Source: Craterostigma plantagineum
Lineage: Eukaryota > Streptophyta > Magnoliopsida > Lamiales > Linderniaceae
DNA length: 64,000 nt
Direction of reading: 5' to 3'
Assembly (NCBI GenBank): GCA_027422505.1
Contig: JAPQWV010001618.1
Span: 1 to 64,000, forward strand
Numbering within the stretch: the stretch's first letter is position 1; the number at the start of each line of letters is the position of its first letter. Made by a program: the position numbers and the translations under genes. Below are positions 46,791 to 57,905 of this stretch, piece after piece. Under the pieces are notes generated by a model. The model was given only the letters and a program-made list of their open reading frames with translations, was not told the DNA's origin and made no database searches.

Positions 46791-48067
46791 TCATTTTGAG
46801 CAGCACGCTTCATTTTCCCTCGACGTAGCAGCAGCCGAGTTGCCCATGTAGATCTTTTCTCCTTCAATCGGCTCACAGGAAGAGAAGAGTCTATGATTCG
46901 TGCACACATGACGTGTAGCACCGATATCGATCCACCATTCTTGTGGATTCGACCCAATCATGTTTACCTCCGAAACCACAGCGACGAGGCTCAAGTCCTC
47001 AATTTTTTTGGTGATGTCTTTCACCATATTGGCCTCGTGGTGCTTCTTTGGAAGTCGACAGTCCGACGACTTGTGGCCTAGTTTGCCACAATTGAAGCAC
47101 TTTCCCTTGAACTTATAGTTCGGCTTAGCGACGCCTCCGGTCGCCCCAAGTTTCGCTTTGGGTTTAACCGCGCCTTTGCCCTTTTTAGAGCTATGCTCCA
47201 CCATGTTTACTTTCGGTTCAGATGAGCTCGATACTCTCTTTTCCGACCTTTTGTTGTCTTCTTCGATTCGAAGTCTAACAATCATATCCTCCAAAGACAT
47301 TTCCTTGCGCTTATGCTTGAGATAGTTTTTGAAGTCTCTCCAGCCCGGCGGCAGCTTTTCAATAATAGCCGCAACTTGGAAAGATTCACTCAGAACCATC
47401 CGTTCTGCATGGATCTCGTGCAAGATCAATTGGATTTCTTGCACCTAACTTATCAAAGTCTTGGAATCGACCATCTTATAATCAAGGAACCGTCCGACAA
47501 CAAATTTCTTTGTGCCGGCATCCTCAGTTTTTTATTTACGGTCCAACAATTCCACAATTCTTTTGCCGTCGCGACCGCACCATACACGTTGTACAGAGTA
47601 TCGCTTAGGACATTCAGAATGTAATTACGACACAGGAAATCAGAGTGTTTCCATGCATCAACAGCAATCACGACCTCAGCGTTCGTCTCGCCGTCGTTCA
47701 CCTTAGGCTCGACCTCTTTCAGGTATGTTGCCAGGTTCAGCGTGGTGAGGTAGAAGAGCATCTTCTGTTGCCATCTTTTGAACGTCGAGGCTGTCCCCGT
47801 AAATTTCTCTGGCTTCTCCAGGTTTGACCGGTACGTTTGACTTCGTAACCACAGGTATGACAGTGGGGATAAAATTAGTAGGGAGAACGTCAATGTTTCC
47901 TTCGTTTTCCGTAGATTCTTGGTTGTTGAGGAAGTCCACATAGTCTGAGAAGTTCGACAAAGAAAAGAAGTGTTAGTGCTAGTCAACTTCTCAAGTTTTC
48001 TTGCCTTTTTCTCCGTGTTTTTTTTCCTACTTTTTCGCATCGTAAGAGCAATCATCCATATGTACAA
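46791..48067 (-). CDS. Copia Gag and protease start (second element)
   Basis: The Gag core has [37 protein letters not shown] and [20 protein letters not shown]. The zinc knuckle is [14 protein letters not shown]. The protease region reads [20 protein letters not shown], so the usual D-[T/S]-G triad is D-I-G. Shifts near 47450, 47790 and 47960 split the Gag. A basic stretch ([18 protein letters not shown]) lies before the recognisable Gag and may be its N-terminus or flanking DNA. Confidence 0.83.
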
Positions 48068-49258
48068 ATCACCTTTCTTTGTCTCTCTTTGTTACCTCAA
48101 CATCTGTAATTTTGAGAAGAATAATAATGGTACGAAGGTAAAAATGGTCAATTATTCTAAGTGTCGGGCACGTACACAAATAGTGAGCACAATATCCTTT
48201 TCTGATATAATATGACATAGTCAACCTGGGACATTCATTGTTTAATATATACACGCGCGCGCGCACACACACACACACATATAATATATATATCTTCGAG
48301 TGGAAGTGATGAATAATGATGATCGATAAGTGTCAGCAGCATCAAGTCTTCATCTGAGGGATTATATGGCCTATGACTCTATTGTCAGATTGATATCTAA
48401 TCTATGTTTTGGTACATTAACGGTTTAAGCAAATTATTAATATAAGGAATATTAGAGGGACCACATGATCGACTTGAATGACCATAGAGTATATATTATA
48501 AATCGATGCAAAAATTAAATATCGAAACGTTTTGTTGGTCTTCAAATCAAGAAATAAGTTTGGGATAGTTGGTTGGTGGTTAGTAGGATAGACAAGGAAG
48601 GCAATAAGTCGAATAACATTTCATGCCCAACCTTCATTATTTAAGAAGGCCGCGCTGCGTAGCCAATACTCGAGCTCAAAAAGCCCACAGACATCTGACA
48701 AGGCGTTTGCTCCTTTTTTATTCTTCCTTTCTTTCTTTCCGAGATTTGTATGTTTCCAACTATCCATACAAGAAAGAATTGAGAATACTTGCCGTATATA
48801 TATATATATATATATATATTATAGATATATATATATATATAATTAATAAGATAAGGAGACTATTTCAAGTTTTGTCTTTTCGTTTTAATTTTACGACGTA
48901 GCAAATATATATTTTATGCCGCCCAAGTTTGATTCTCATAATTCTGTGTGCTAAGCCGGAAAGTATATATAAAGAAATCGTAAAATAAATGATGCTTATC
49001 ACTGAATGGTGAGATACCTTGTAGTAAAAGTTTCCTGTTATTTTGACGAGGTTCGTCCTTCACTATCAACGCCTACGATCCCTTGTTTTTTCCTTGTTTG
49101 GCTTTTCCAAGAAACGAGTATAGGACAAATTAAGATCCTAATCTGAGGTGGTAATGACGCAATCACATATTAACACACACACATACACACAAATCGAAAA
49201 GAAATAATTTTCCATGCATTAGAGCCGAGGGGGTAAATGGACATATTCATACAAGTAA
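48068..49258. other. Intergenic with microsatellites
   Basis: Contains a CG/CA/TA composite run (48251-48290) and an AT microsatellite (48795-48841). No gene seen. Confidence 0.45.
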
Positions 49259-49267
49259 TTAAATGAA
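49259..49267. repeat. Left 9-bp target duplication of element F
   Basis: TTAAATGAA before GGGTTAAATTC; exactly repeated at 49661-49669. Confidence 0.88.
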
Positions 49268-49660
49268 GGGTTAAATTCGATTCATGCCCCGTCAGAAGTT
49301 TAATTTAATATTCAGCCCCTATCAGAAAAAACTTTAGTTTAACGGACCCAATTTCTGTAAATTTAAGAGATAATGACCTAACTAAAAAAAATGGCATAAA
49401 AGTTATATGAACTGGTATAGGATGATCGTTTTGTACAAACTTTCAACATACTGTTATTTCAGAACAATGAAGTGGTACTGCATAAATGAACTGGTATCGA
49501 TGATCCTTAACTGATTCCGGATGATCGTTTTGTGTTATAAAATTTCAACAAATTGTTATTTCAGAGCAATGAAGTGGTACTGTAGTAAAACTAAATTTTT
49601 CTGATAGGGATTGAATCCTAAATGAAAATTCTGACTAAGAACCTGAATGAAAATTGCCCC
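49268..49660. mobile_element. Mutator-like MITE, 393 bp (element F)
   Basis: Ends are GGGTTAAATTCGATTCATGC and, inward from the right, GGGGCAATTTTCATTCAGGT, with a perfect 9-bp duplication TTAAATGAA. The interior holds two diverged copies of a unit with GGATGATCGTTTTGT, TGTTATTTCAGA and CAATGAAGTGGTACTG. Read on the minus strand this unit closely matches the tandem repeat of element D. Confidence 0.85.
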
Positions 49661-49669
49661 TTAAATGAA
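49661..49669. repeat. Right 9-bp target duplication of element F
   Basis: TTAAATGAA, identical to 49259-49267. Confidence 0.88.
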
Positions 49670-51167
49670 AATAATGAGGTCGCACGAAATTCTGAAGTGT
49701 CAAACAACTTTTTGTGGGATGACGGTTAATTTTGTCTGCCACATTAAGAGAATTCCATTTTATCACTGCGTGATATGTGTGGGAATCAAAGAAACATGAA
49801 ATGACATGAACAACTATTTCGTTTTATCTTCCGTTTGTTTAGTAGTGGTGTAAATTAAAAGACGTTTCATGTACTTAACAATTTTACATTTTTAAAAGGA
49901 ATATCATTTCAACTATGGCCCATTTTTGATATTTTAATTAAAAATTTAATGGGATCCAGCTACCATTATCGATCAAATAAAATAATGTTGGTTGGTTAAT
50001 AGTTATCATTTTACTTTATTACCTCCTTGTACTGTTAATTTCCTCGTAAAAGATTAATTAATTGAGAGATCTTTATAATCAAGTGGGCATTTGATTGACT
50101 ACAACTTGGCTCCACGCAATATCCTCCAAGTTCCATTATTACAATTCACTGAGTTGCGTCATAATACGTCTATGTACACACACAGTACATGTATGTCTAT
50201 CCTTTCTTAATTATACACCTAATATAGAGGGATAATAAGCAAAGAGTTAACTGGTTATATATGTTTGGTCGCTCATGAACATTATTATACCGTTTTAGTA
50301 TATTCCCATATTAATGACTAGTGTTGTAAAACCACTTGCCAAATAGGTATGGGCTAAGAAACATAATGGCACATAGTTCACCAAAAACCATCATTGATTT
50401 GCTTGAACTTTGCAATGTTGGAGAGGAGACACGCATTGAATGGCACTCACTTTAGTATATTATTTCTTTTGGTCAATTGTGTCTTCGGAAAAACAACATG
50501 AATTCATCAGAAATGTTCTGATGATGTTTTGGCTTATCAGAAGTGAAATAAAACGAAGAGGTCACTGACTTTGGTTATGGTTAAACGATGTTTAGTGATG
50601 CTTGGCTTATTACATATTGAAGTACATACAAGCCATAAACTATATAGGAACAATGGAATATTTTATTGCACATAGTTCATCATTTCTTGATTCGTTTGAT
50701 CGATCTCAGTAAAAAGGCTTGATCTTATTTATATTTTTTTAAATCAATCAATCAATCTACTAAGAATCCAAATAATTAAAACAGGTTATCATTCGCCAAC
50801 ACATCCAAAATCGTTTGCTAGCTACGTATGTTAAGTATGTAAACGTATTGGTCATCCTCTCTCTAATAATATTTCAAGTTACACGTGCAAAATACTTCCT
50901 TGGCCTGGGAATCAATCATGCAACATACGGACACCACACACACATATACAAGAATATAATACTCCGCTCGATGCAAATTGGTTGCATGTCCTCTAGTAAA
51001 TGGAATTTCAGCCAATCAACATTCAGAGAAAAAAAATACTAAAGAAATACATACGTTCATATTCAGCCCTTATTAATATGGACGGAGGTTCACAATTCTT
51101 GTCACACACACACAAACACATAGAAGGGTTTGAAAGTAAGATTATTTTTATTGCTAAGTAACAATCA
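49670..51167. other. Upstream region of CCD8
   Basis: AT-rich DNA with short CA runs near 50176 and 51107. It presumably contains the CCD8 promoter; no specific regulatory site is supported. No other gene seen. Confidence 0.4.
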
Positions 51168-53866
51168 ATGGCTTCCTTGACAATTCCCACCATCAAACCA
51201 GCGACCACATATACTACTACTCCGAGAAACATCAATAACACTAGCTCTTACTTATTTCGTGAATCTTCGTTTATCTCGCGATGTCATAAACTAAACCCTC
51301 GATCTTTAACCATCACAAACGTTGCAAGTAAACCTTCATCTAAATCCGCTAAAAATATACTCCATCATCCGAACAGGAATCTGAATATAAGGCTCCAAAG
51401 CTCTTGGCTTGGACCAGTGTAAAACAAGAACAATGGCAAGGAGAGCTTGAGGTCCAAGGAGAAATCCCACTTTGGCTGGTAACTAGTGTGTGTTTGTAAT
51501 GGTGTTTTATTATTATTAGAACGTTTTTCAATAGACACATGGACTAATCATCGTCTTTACATTGGAAAAAGGTATTCTAATCCACCAATATTTTCTTTTT
51601 TTTTTATTGCACAGCAACAACCTAATCAACATGGCAGATCACACAAAGTCCAAATTTATAGACTAAAACTAATCGCAGAATTTTTTGTCCCATGCAGAAT
51701 GGAACATACCTTAGAAACGGTCCAGGGCTATGGCACCTCGGAGACTACAACTTCAGACACCTCTTCGATGGCTACGCAACCCTAGTCCGCCTCTACTTCG
51801 AACAAGGCCGTGTAATAATGGGACATCGCCAGATCGAGTCAGAAGCCTACAAAGCAGCGAAGAAGAACAACAAGATATGCTACCGCGAATTCTCAGAAGT
51901 CCCAAAAGCAGACAACTTCTTGGCCTACATAGGAGACTTAGCCAATCTATTCTCAGGTGCTTCCTTGACAGACAACGCAAACACTGGGGTTGTGAAGCTA
52001 GGAGATGGAAGGGTGGTTTGCCTCACAGAAACCATCAAAGGGTCTATAGTGGTTGACCCCAACACTTTGGACACTTTGGGGAAGTTTGAGTACAGCGACG
52101 GCTTAGGTGGGCTGATACACTCGGCCCACCCTATCGTGACAGAAGATGAGTTGTTGACTTTATTGCCAGACTTGATTAATCCTGGGTACGTTGTTGTAAG
52201 AATGGAGCCAGGAACTAACGAGAGGAAGGTTATTGGGAGGGTTGACTGTAGGGGCGGGCCTTCGCCGGGCTGGGTTCATTCTTTCCGGTGACTGAGCATT
52301 ACGTGGTTGTGCCTGAGATGCCTCTGAGGTACTGTGCGCAGAACTTGCTCAGGGCTGAGCCTACGCCACTGTATAAGTTTCAGTGGTGTCCTCAGTCTAA
52401 AGGGTTCATGCATGTTATGTGCAAAGCAACTGGGAAAGTTGTAAGTATACAATATTTGTATGTATCTCAACACAGGAGAAAAAACGCACACACACACACA
52501 CAAACGATAGGGTTTCTTGATTACTTTGCACTTTTTTATTGATGGGAAGGTGGCAAGTGTTGAAGTTCCACTTTACGTGACGTTTCATTTTATCAACGCT
52601 TACGAAGAGAGAGATGAAGATGGGAGGTTAACGGCTGTAATAGCGGATTGCTGCGAACACAACGCAGATACGACCATTTTACAGAAGCTGAGGTTAGATG
52701 ATCTCCGATCACTTGCCGGACAAGATGTGTTACCAGATGCAAGGTTGTCACTTTATTCTCTTATACATATATATATATATATATCTCATCTGAAAAATGA
52801 TACTGATTTTTATTCAGTACACTTGTCGATAGATGACTAAAGTGAACCTGAAGATAACATACATATTGGTTTTTTTCTATGTTCTATATGATTATTTGAG
52901 GTTTGCATCATCATGATTTGATGGGGTTGACGATTCTCCTTAGTGGCAGGCATATGACTGCGATGGCGTCCTCGTCCATATACATAAATATTCATAACAA
53001 AGACTTGTGTTTTCTCCACCAAGCACAAGCAGCATATATAAATATAATATTTGTCAACGAAGACAATCTGTCTCGTCACCATAAGCTCTTGTTTATTACC
53101 ATATCTCTTTTCTATTTCAATTGGCTGCTGGCTGCTATTCATACTTGGTGAAAGCGAAAGGCCAACTTGATTTGATTACGAATATACTCTCTATTGCGTC
53201 GTCCAATAAGAGTTCTTGCCTTTGCCTAGATTTATTGGTTTTTTCACATTTATTATCCATATTGCTAATATAAATATATAGGGTTGGAAGATTCAGAATT
53301 CCGTTAGATGGGAGCCAACATGGGTTTATATGCAGCATTGGATCCCAATGAACATGGTCGAGGGATGGACATGTGCAGCATAAACCCCAATTTTCTAGGA
53401 AAGAAATACAGATATGCCTACGCCTGTGGTGCTCAAAGGCCTGCCAACTTCCCAAAACACACTCACTAAGGTGTGTGTGATAAGATCAAAGAAGAAAAAT
53501 CTAATTTGCAAACTCATATTAATCATCAATCATACCAAGATGTGCAGGTCGATTTGCTGGAGAAGAAGGCAAAGAACTGGCACGACGAGGGCTCCGTGCC
53601 TTCTGAACCATCTTTGTGCCTCGCCCTGGTGCAACCGAGGAAGATGATGGTAACCCCAACTAATAATAGCATTTTAACAATCATAGCATAGCATTGTTTG
53701 ACATGTAAGAAAATTGGCAGGTGTGGTGATCTCCATAGTAAGTGACAAGAATGGTGAAGGATACACTGTATTGCTTGATGGATCGACCTTCGAAGAAATC
53801 GCCAGAGCCAAGTTTCCATATGCTCTACCTTATGGGTTGCACGGATGTTGGGTGCCAAAGATGTGA
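51168..53866 (+). CDS. CCD8: Carotenoid cleavage dioxygenase 8, carlactone synthase
   Basis: Six exons: 51168-51478, 51698-52440, 52550-52743, 53282-53470, 53548-53649 and 53721-53866. A Ser/Thr-rich transit peptide (MASLTIPTIKPATTY) fits plastid import. Core motifs: YLRNGPGLWHLGDYNFRHLF, GASLTDNANTGVVKLGDG, IHSAHPIV, GWVHSF, YVTFHFINAYEE, HNADTTIL, DMCSINPNFLGKKYRYAYAC, EKKAKNWHDEG and the end GLHGCWVPKM. The four iron-binding His candidates (in HSAHP, WVHSF, TFHFIN and LHGCW) are present. CCD8 converts the CCD7 product 9-cis-beta-apo-10'-carotenal to carlactone, the strigolactone precursor. Single-base shifts occur near 51415, 52285 (a lost T), 53320 and 53463. Length and exon pattern fit a complete MAX4/RMS1/DAD1 orthologue. 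Confidence 0.93.
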
Positions 53867-54203
53867 ATAATCTATACACTAGAATAAAAGATTGTGCTTG
53901 CAGTAAATTAAGGTGTCTTCGCTAGCTAGATCATTTGTCATGAAGAAGCAGCTTGTTCATACTCTGTATCTTATAGAGTACGTCGAATGATATGTGGGGT
54001 TTCGTTTGTGTGTAAATCTTCTTCAGGTAATCTCGTTACAAAAACAGAATCTCTCTCAATCTAATAGAGCCGAGAATCATTCGAACTATCTGATAAAAAG
54101 CGCTCTACCCTTGAAGCAAAATATCAGAGTAAAATCTCAAAGAAATAGTCCAAAAACCTGAGTTTGATTGCTCAGCGCCAGTTGTATAAATTATAGCCAC
54201 AAA
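53867..54203. other. Short gap between convergent CCD8 and the YebC-type gene
   Basis: About 340 bp holding both 3' UTRs. No further signal recognised. Confidence 0.4.
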
Positions 54204-56048
54204 TCATTTCTGATCTGTGTATACTGCATCAACATCATCAAGCTCGAGCAGTTTGGACATTAACTCCTTGTTCAATTCCATGGCCTCATCATCCACCTGC
54301 AAGAATAACCAGCCACGGTATTAGAGAAGTGCTTATTAAACAGCAGAAGGCTTATTAAGCAGGATTGACCAATCAAATAAGAAACAATCATTAAATAATG
54401 GAAACTAAGGAAAAGAAAGTATGAAGCTACAATGTCTTACTTCAACGGGAATTAAGGGAAGAAGCTCAAAACCATTGTCAGTCTCAAACGGTATTCTTTC
54501 CTCTCGTAGTTTGTCCAATATGACGTTGTAATTTTCCAATGAACTCACAATTTTGTAGCATCTAAAGATCAAGATGATCAATGATATCATCTATTGAATC
54601 CAAGTCCGAAGCTTTGACATAAAAGTGGTTTTCCAGAAAAAGGGAACCTTTATATGTGCCCTGCCTACCTTTCTGAATCATCATCTTCAGGATCATCGTC
54701 GAAATCTTCTGAAGGGTCGATGACATCATCAGCGCCAGCATCCAAAGCAACGGAAAGAAGCTGATCTTTATCTGCATCTTTCATCTTTATGCTTACGACA
54801 CGGGCGCGTTTGAACTTGAACATGATGGATCCAGAATCTGCCATCTTACCACCATAGTCCTTGGCTACTTCTCTAATGGCTGCCACTGATCTGTTCACTT
54901 TATCTGTCAACACCTGAACAATCATCCCTGCACCACCATAGCCATAGACCTGTGAATGCACAAGATACATTTTTTCTGAGATCAGACATCAAATCAGTTA
55001 GACCACTCATACTACTCGCTACAATGCAAAACAGCCAACATACCTCATAGAACTTATCAATATAGGCTTCTTGACCTTTCTCTGAAGCTCTCTTGATGTT
55101 ACGATCTATGATATCCCGCGGTATATCGAGCTCCTTTGCCTTTTCGAATAAGGCGGCCAAAGCTGTATTTGATACTGGACTTGGACCACCTTCTTGACCC
55201 TGGATATACGTAACAAAATTTAATGAAGTGCAAGAGGATCGTCATTACATGTCGTGCAAATAGCTGCTTCAATCACATTTTCCTACATTGACCTGTAACA
55301 AACGCTGGTAACTGACTTACGCTGATACTACTTCCTTCCCAAATCTTGCATACAGTTTTGTCTTTTTAGCATCCTGAGCGGTCTGGAAAAGAGAAGTCCG
55401 ATTAAAACCACAAAAAGACCAACTTACATGACCTATTTGGACATATAATGTTTCACATAATCTCAAGAAAATCACAAACTACCCACAGAGAAAAACAAGC
55501 ACACAGGAAGGGGTTCACTTTCGATAGCTACTGATGCTTTCCACATAACTAAACCCAGTTCAAGTATCGCTCCCCGTCTAATTATTACGGTGTAAATACC
55601 TGGGACCACCCCCAACTCAAAACACATGAAATCCACATTCACCTTCCACATAAATATGTTGTCTCAAGTTCATCTTAGCTAGGTCTCAAAAGACGCTCAC
55701 TAGTGAGTGAATACCTTTCTGCCAGCAATTTTACAAGATCGCCGACCCATACATACGGGCGTGAAAGTTGAGATATTTCTATCCCGGGATTGAATCTCGC
55801 AGAATGAGGCGAAGCTAGCTGAAGACGAGTACCGCGAAAAAGAGGATAGCTTTCTACTGAAATGCCCTGTTCCTGAACCAAGGGATGCGAAAAAAAATCT
55901 ATTGTTCTATTAAAAGAAAAATAACAGCAAATACCTATCCATTTATTCAGATATGTGTACTTCACTTCACCATGATTGTAAAGGGTAGCTGAGGGTTTAA
56001 GAGAAACCCCATATGAAAATCTGACAGCAGGCTACCAAAAACTCTCAT
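54204..56048 (-). CDS. YebC/TACO1-type organellar translational activator
   Basis: Homologue of Arabidopsis At2g25830. The start is probably MRVFGSLLSDFHMG (56048), a likely organelle presequence; an upstream Met at ~56072 is possible. Motifs in order: STFTPVCMGRRSCKIAGRK (~55770), AQDAKKTKLYARFGKEVVSA (~55380), GGPSPVSNTALAALFEKAKE (~55190), DIIDRNIKRASEKGQEAYID (~55100), VYGYGGAGMIVQVLTDKVNR (~54945), KMADSGSIMFKFKRARVVSI (~54850), LENYNVILDKLREERIPFET (~54500) and MELNKELMSKLLELDDVDAV, ending YTDQK (54204). The bacterial family was described as transcription regulators. TACO1 members act in mitochondrial translation, and YebC members relieve ribosome stalling. Several one-base shifts break exons, as elsewhere. 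Confidence 0.87.
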
Positions 56049-56254
56049 CGACGACGAAGACAATATATCTTTCATGAAAAAATAAAATAAAATTGTCTCG
56101 TGTCCAGCGTCGAGGTTGAAGAAGAAACACGTCTGGACTCTGGATTGCTTCAAAAGATTTAGCTGGGATTGAAGATGGTCGGCAGTCGGGCGTTGTTTTG
56201 TTTTTTTCTTCTTCTTTTCTAGGAATTCTTTCGTATTACATATAAATATAGTAA

Positions 56255-56775
56255 GGGAGATCGACATTTTAGTCCCGATGTTTGGGCATATGGCGTTTCT
56301 GGTCCCCCATGTTCCGGGGTGACACTTTTAGTCCCAATTGTTACCGATTTTGGACGTTTTGTCCCTCGATTAATTTAATCGCTATTTAGACGAAATTAAC
56401 ACGTGAAAGCACATGATCTCCTTTTACTCGATGTAAAACCTCATAACACTTTTCTTCTTCGACATAAACGCACACGAACATCATTATACATCACTTTTAG
56501 GAAATTATCGACAACCTTGAAAATGAGTTAAATGTGATAAGTAATGATGCTCACGTGCGTTTAAGTCGAAGAAGAAGATGCGCTATGAGGTTTTACATCG
56601 AGTAAAAGGATATCATAGGCTCTCACGTGTTAAATTTCGTCTAAATTAGTGATTAAATTATCGAGGGACCAACAGTTCAAAATCGGTACATTGGGGACTA
56701 AAAGTGTCACATCAGAACATGGGGACCAGAAACGCCCATGCCCCAAACATAGGGGACTAGAAATGTCATTCGGCC
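56255..56775. mobile_element. Foldback element, ~520 bp, with ~250-bp inverted arms
   Basis: Ends are GGGAGATCGACATTTTAGTC and, inward from the right, GGCCGAATGACATTTCTAGT. The two halves pair along their length. For instance, TTTACTCGATGTAAAACCTC (~56424) pairs with GAGGTTTTACATCGAGTAAA (~56587). The left flank has TAAATATAG (56243-56251), three bases before GGG; the right flank has TAAATATAA (56776-56784). This is a possible 9-bp duplication with one mismatch. It resembles the other Mutator-like ends but is less certain. Confidence 0.7.
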
Positions 56776-56786
56776 TAAATATAATA

Positions 56787-57030
56787 CTCCCTCCGTCCCG
56801 GTAACTTTATCACATAAGTTACCGGGCACGTAATTAAGGTGGTATTATATAATAATATAGTACAATGAAAAGGTAATAAAGTGTATATTTTGACACGTCT
56901 TTTAAGAATATTTAATATTATTATATTGATTGTTAGTGATAGTTTTTTGCTAAATAAGGAAAGGTGATAAAATTAGTGGGACGCCCAAATGACAAAATGA
57001 CAAATGTGAAAAATTAGTGGACGGAGGGAG
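56787..57030. mobile_element. Stowaway MITE (Tc1/mariner type)
   Basis: 244 bp with terminal CTCCCTCCGTCC at the left and its reverse complement GGACGGAGGGAG at the right, flanked by TA on each side. This is the canonical plant Stowaway signature. It lies two bases past the probable duplication of the foldback element. Confidence 0.93.
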
Positions 57031-57032
57031 TA

Positions 57033-57905
57033 AATAAAAAACAAAACCGCTGTTATTTAGAATGTTACACTTCTGTTGCTTGTGTTGTATGATCCTTAAA
57101 GCGTGGTTAATCGCCTTTGCTTCAGAACGACGACTTTACAAGTAACGCAAGGAAGCCATGCCAACCTGTTCGGCCATTGACTTGGAAAGAAGTCGTCGTG
57201 TGTAAGAAATCTGCTGAAATATGAGGGCTGACTTCACATGTTTTTCTCGGTTTAAATCCTATGTCCTATAATCCCTGACCCATTTCCTATCTCACTCTGT
57301 TAAGATTGATTTTATAATTATCGGAAATATACGATATGGATATCAAATCGATCGTCACAAAACAAGGAATAAATTGAATGTGTTTATTTATTTTTACCAT
57401 ATAAATCCCATGAAATATCGCGATTTTATGGTTTTGTGGAATATAGGATTAAAGAATTAATAAATAAAAAAAATTTGTGAACCGTCAGATTTAAATTTTA
57501 ACGGATCTGATTATTTGGGACATAGAGTGGGACACAATTTGTGAGACAGATGATTTCACGCCCTGCGGGTCAATTACATAACACCTGGATTCACTTACAA
57601 GCTTCCGTAAGTTGAATGAGACTGATAAAACTATTACCTCCCTTCGCTTTTCCATTTCTTAAAACAACAGCAGAGCATAGAATAATCTGCAAGTTGCTCT
57701 GCGGTGGAGCTTTGCATGTAATATGAGCTTTCGATTTCAAGATTCATAAGCAACCTGAAAAATCAACACCAGCAAGCAAGCACACGCTAGAGTTGGTCTT
57801 CGACCTTTATAAAAGGAAAACCATGGCTCTACTCCATGGAAATCATCAACACACACACACAGATCTATCTATATAGCATCCAATCCAACGAATAAATATT
57901 AATCC
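57033..57905. other. Upstream region of the root-cap-like gene
   Basis: Intergenic DNA. A possible TATA box (CCTTTATAAAAGG, ~57804) lies ~100 bp before the start codon, followed by a CA run (57850-57861) in the 5' UTR. Confidence 0.45.

Larger units (their letters stand above)
42971..48067 (-). mobile_element. Ty1/copia retrotransposon, 5'-truncated
   Basis: Reads right to left: gag (to ~48067), protease, integrase, RT, RNase H, then PPT and one LTR (43500-42971). Beyond 48067 I find no second copy of that LTR and no primer binding site, so the 5' end is missing. Domain order and motifs define Ty1/copia, of a different lineage from the Sirevirus at 22-31 kb (smaller Gag, a single zinc knuckle, short 3' tail). 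Frame shifts and an altered protease motif mark it as non-functional. Confidence 0.87.
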
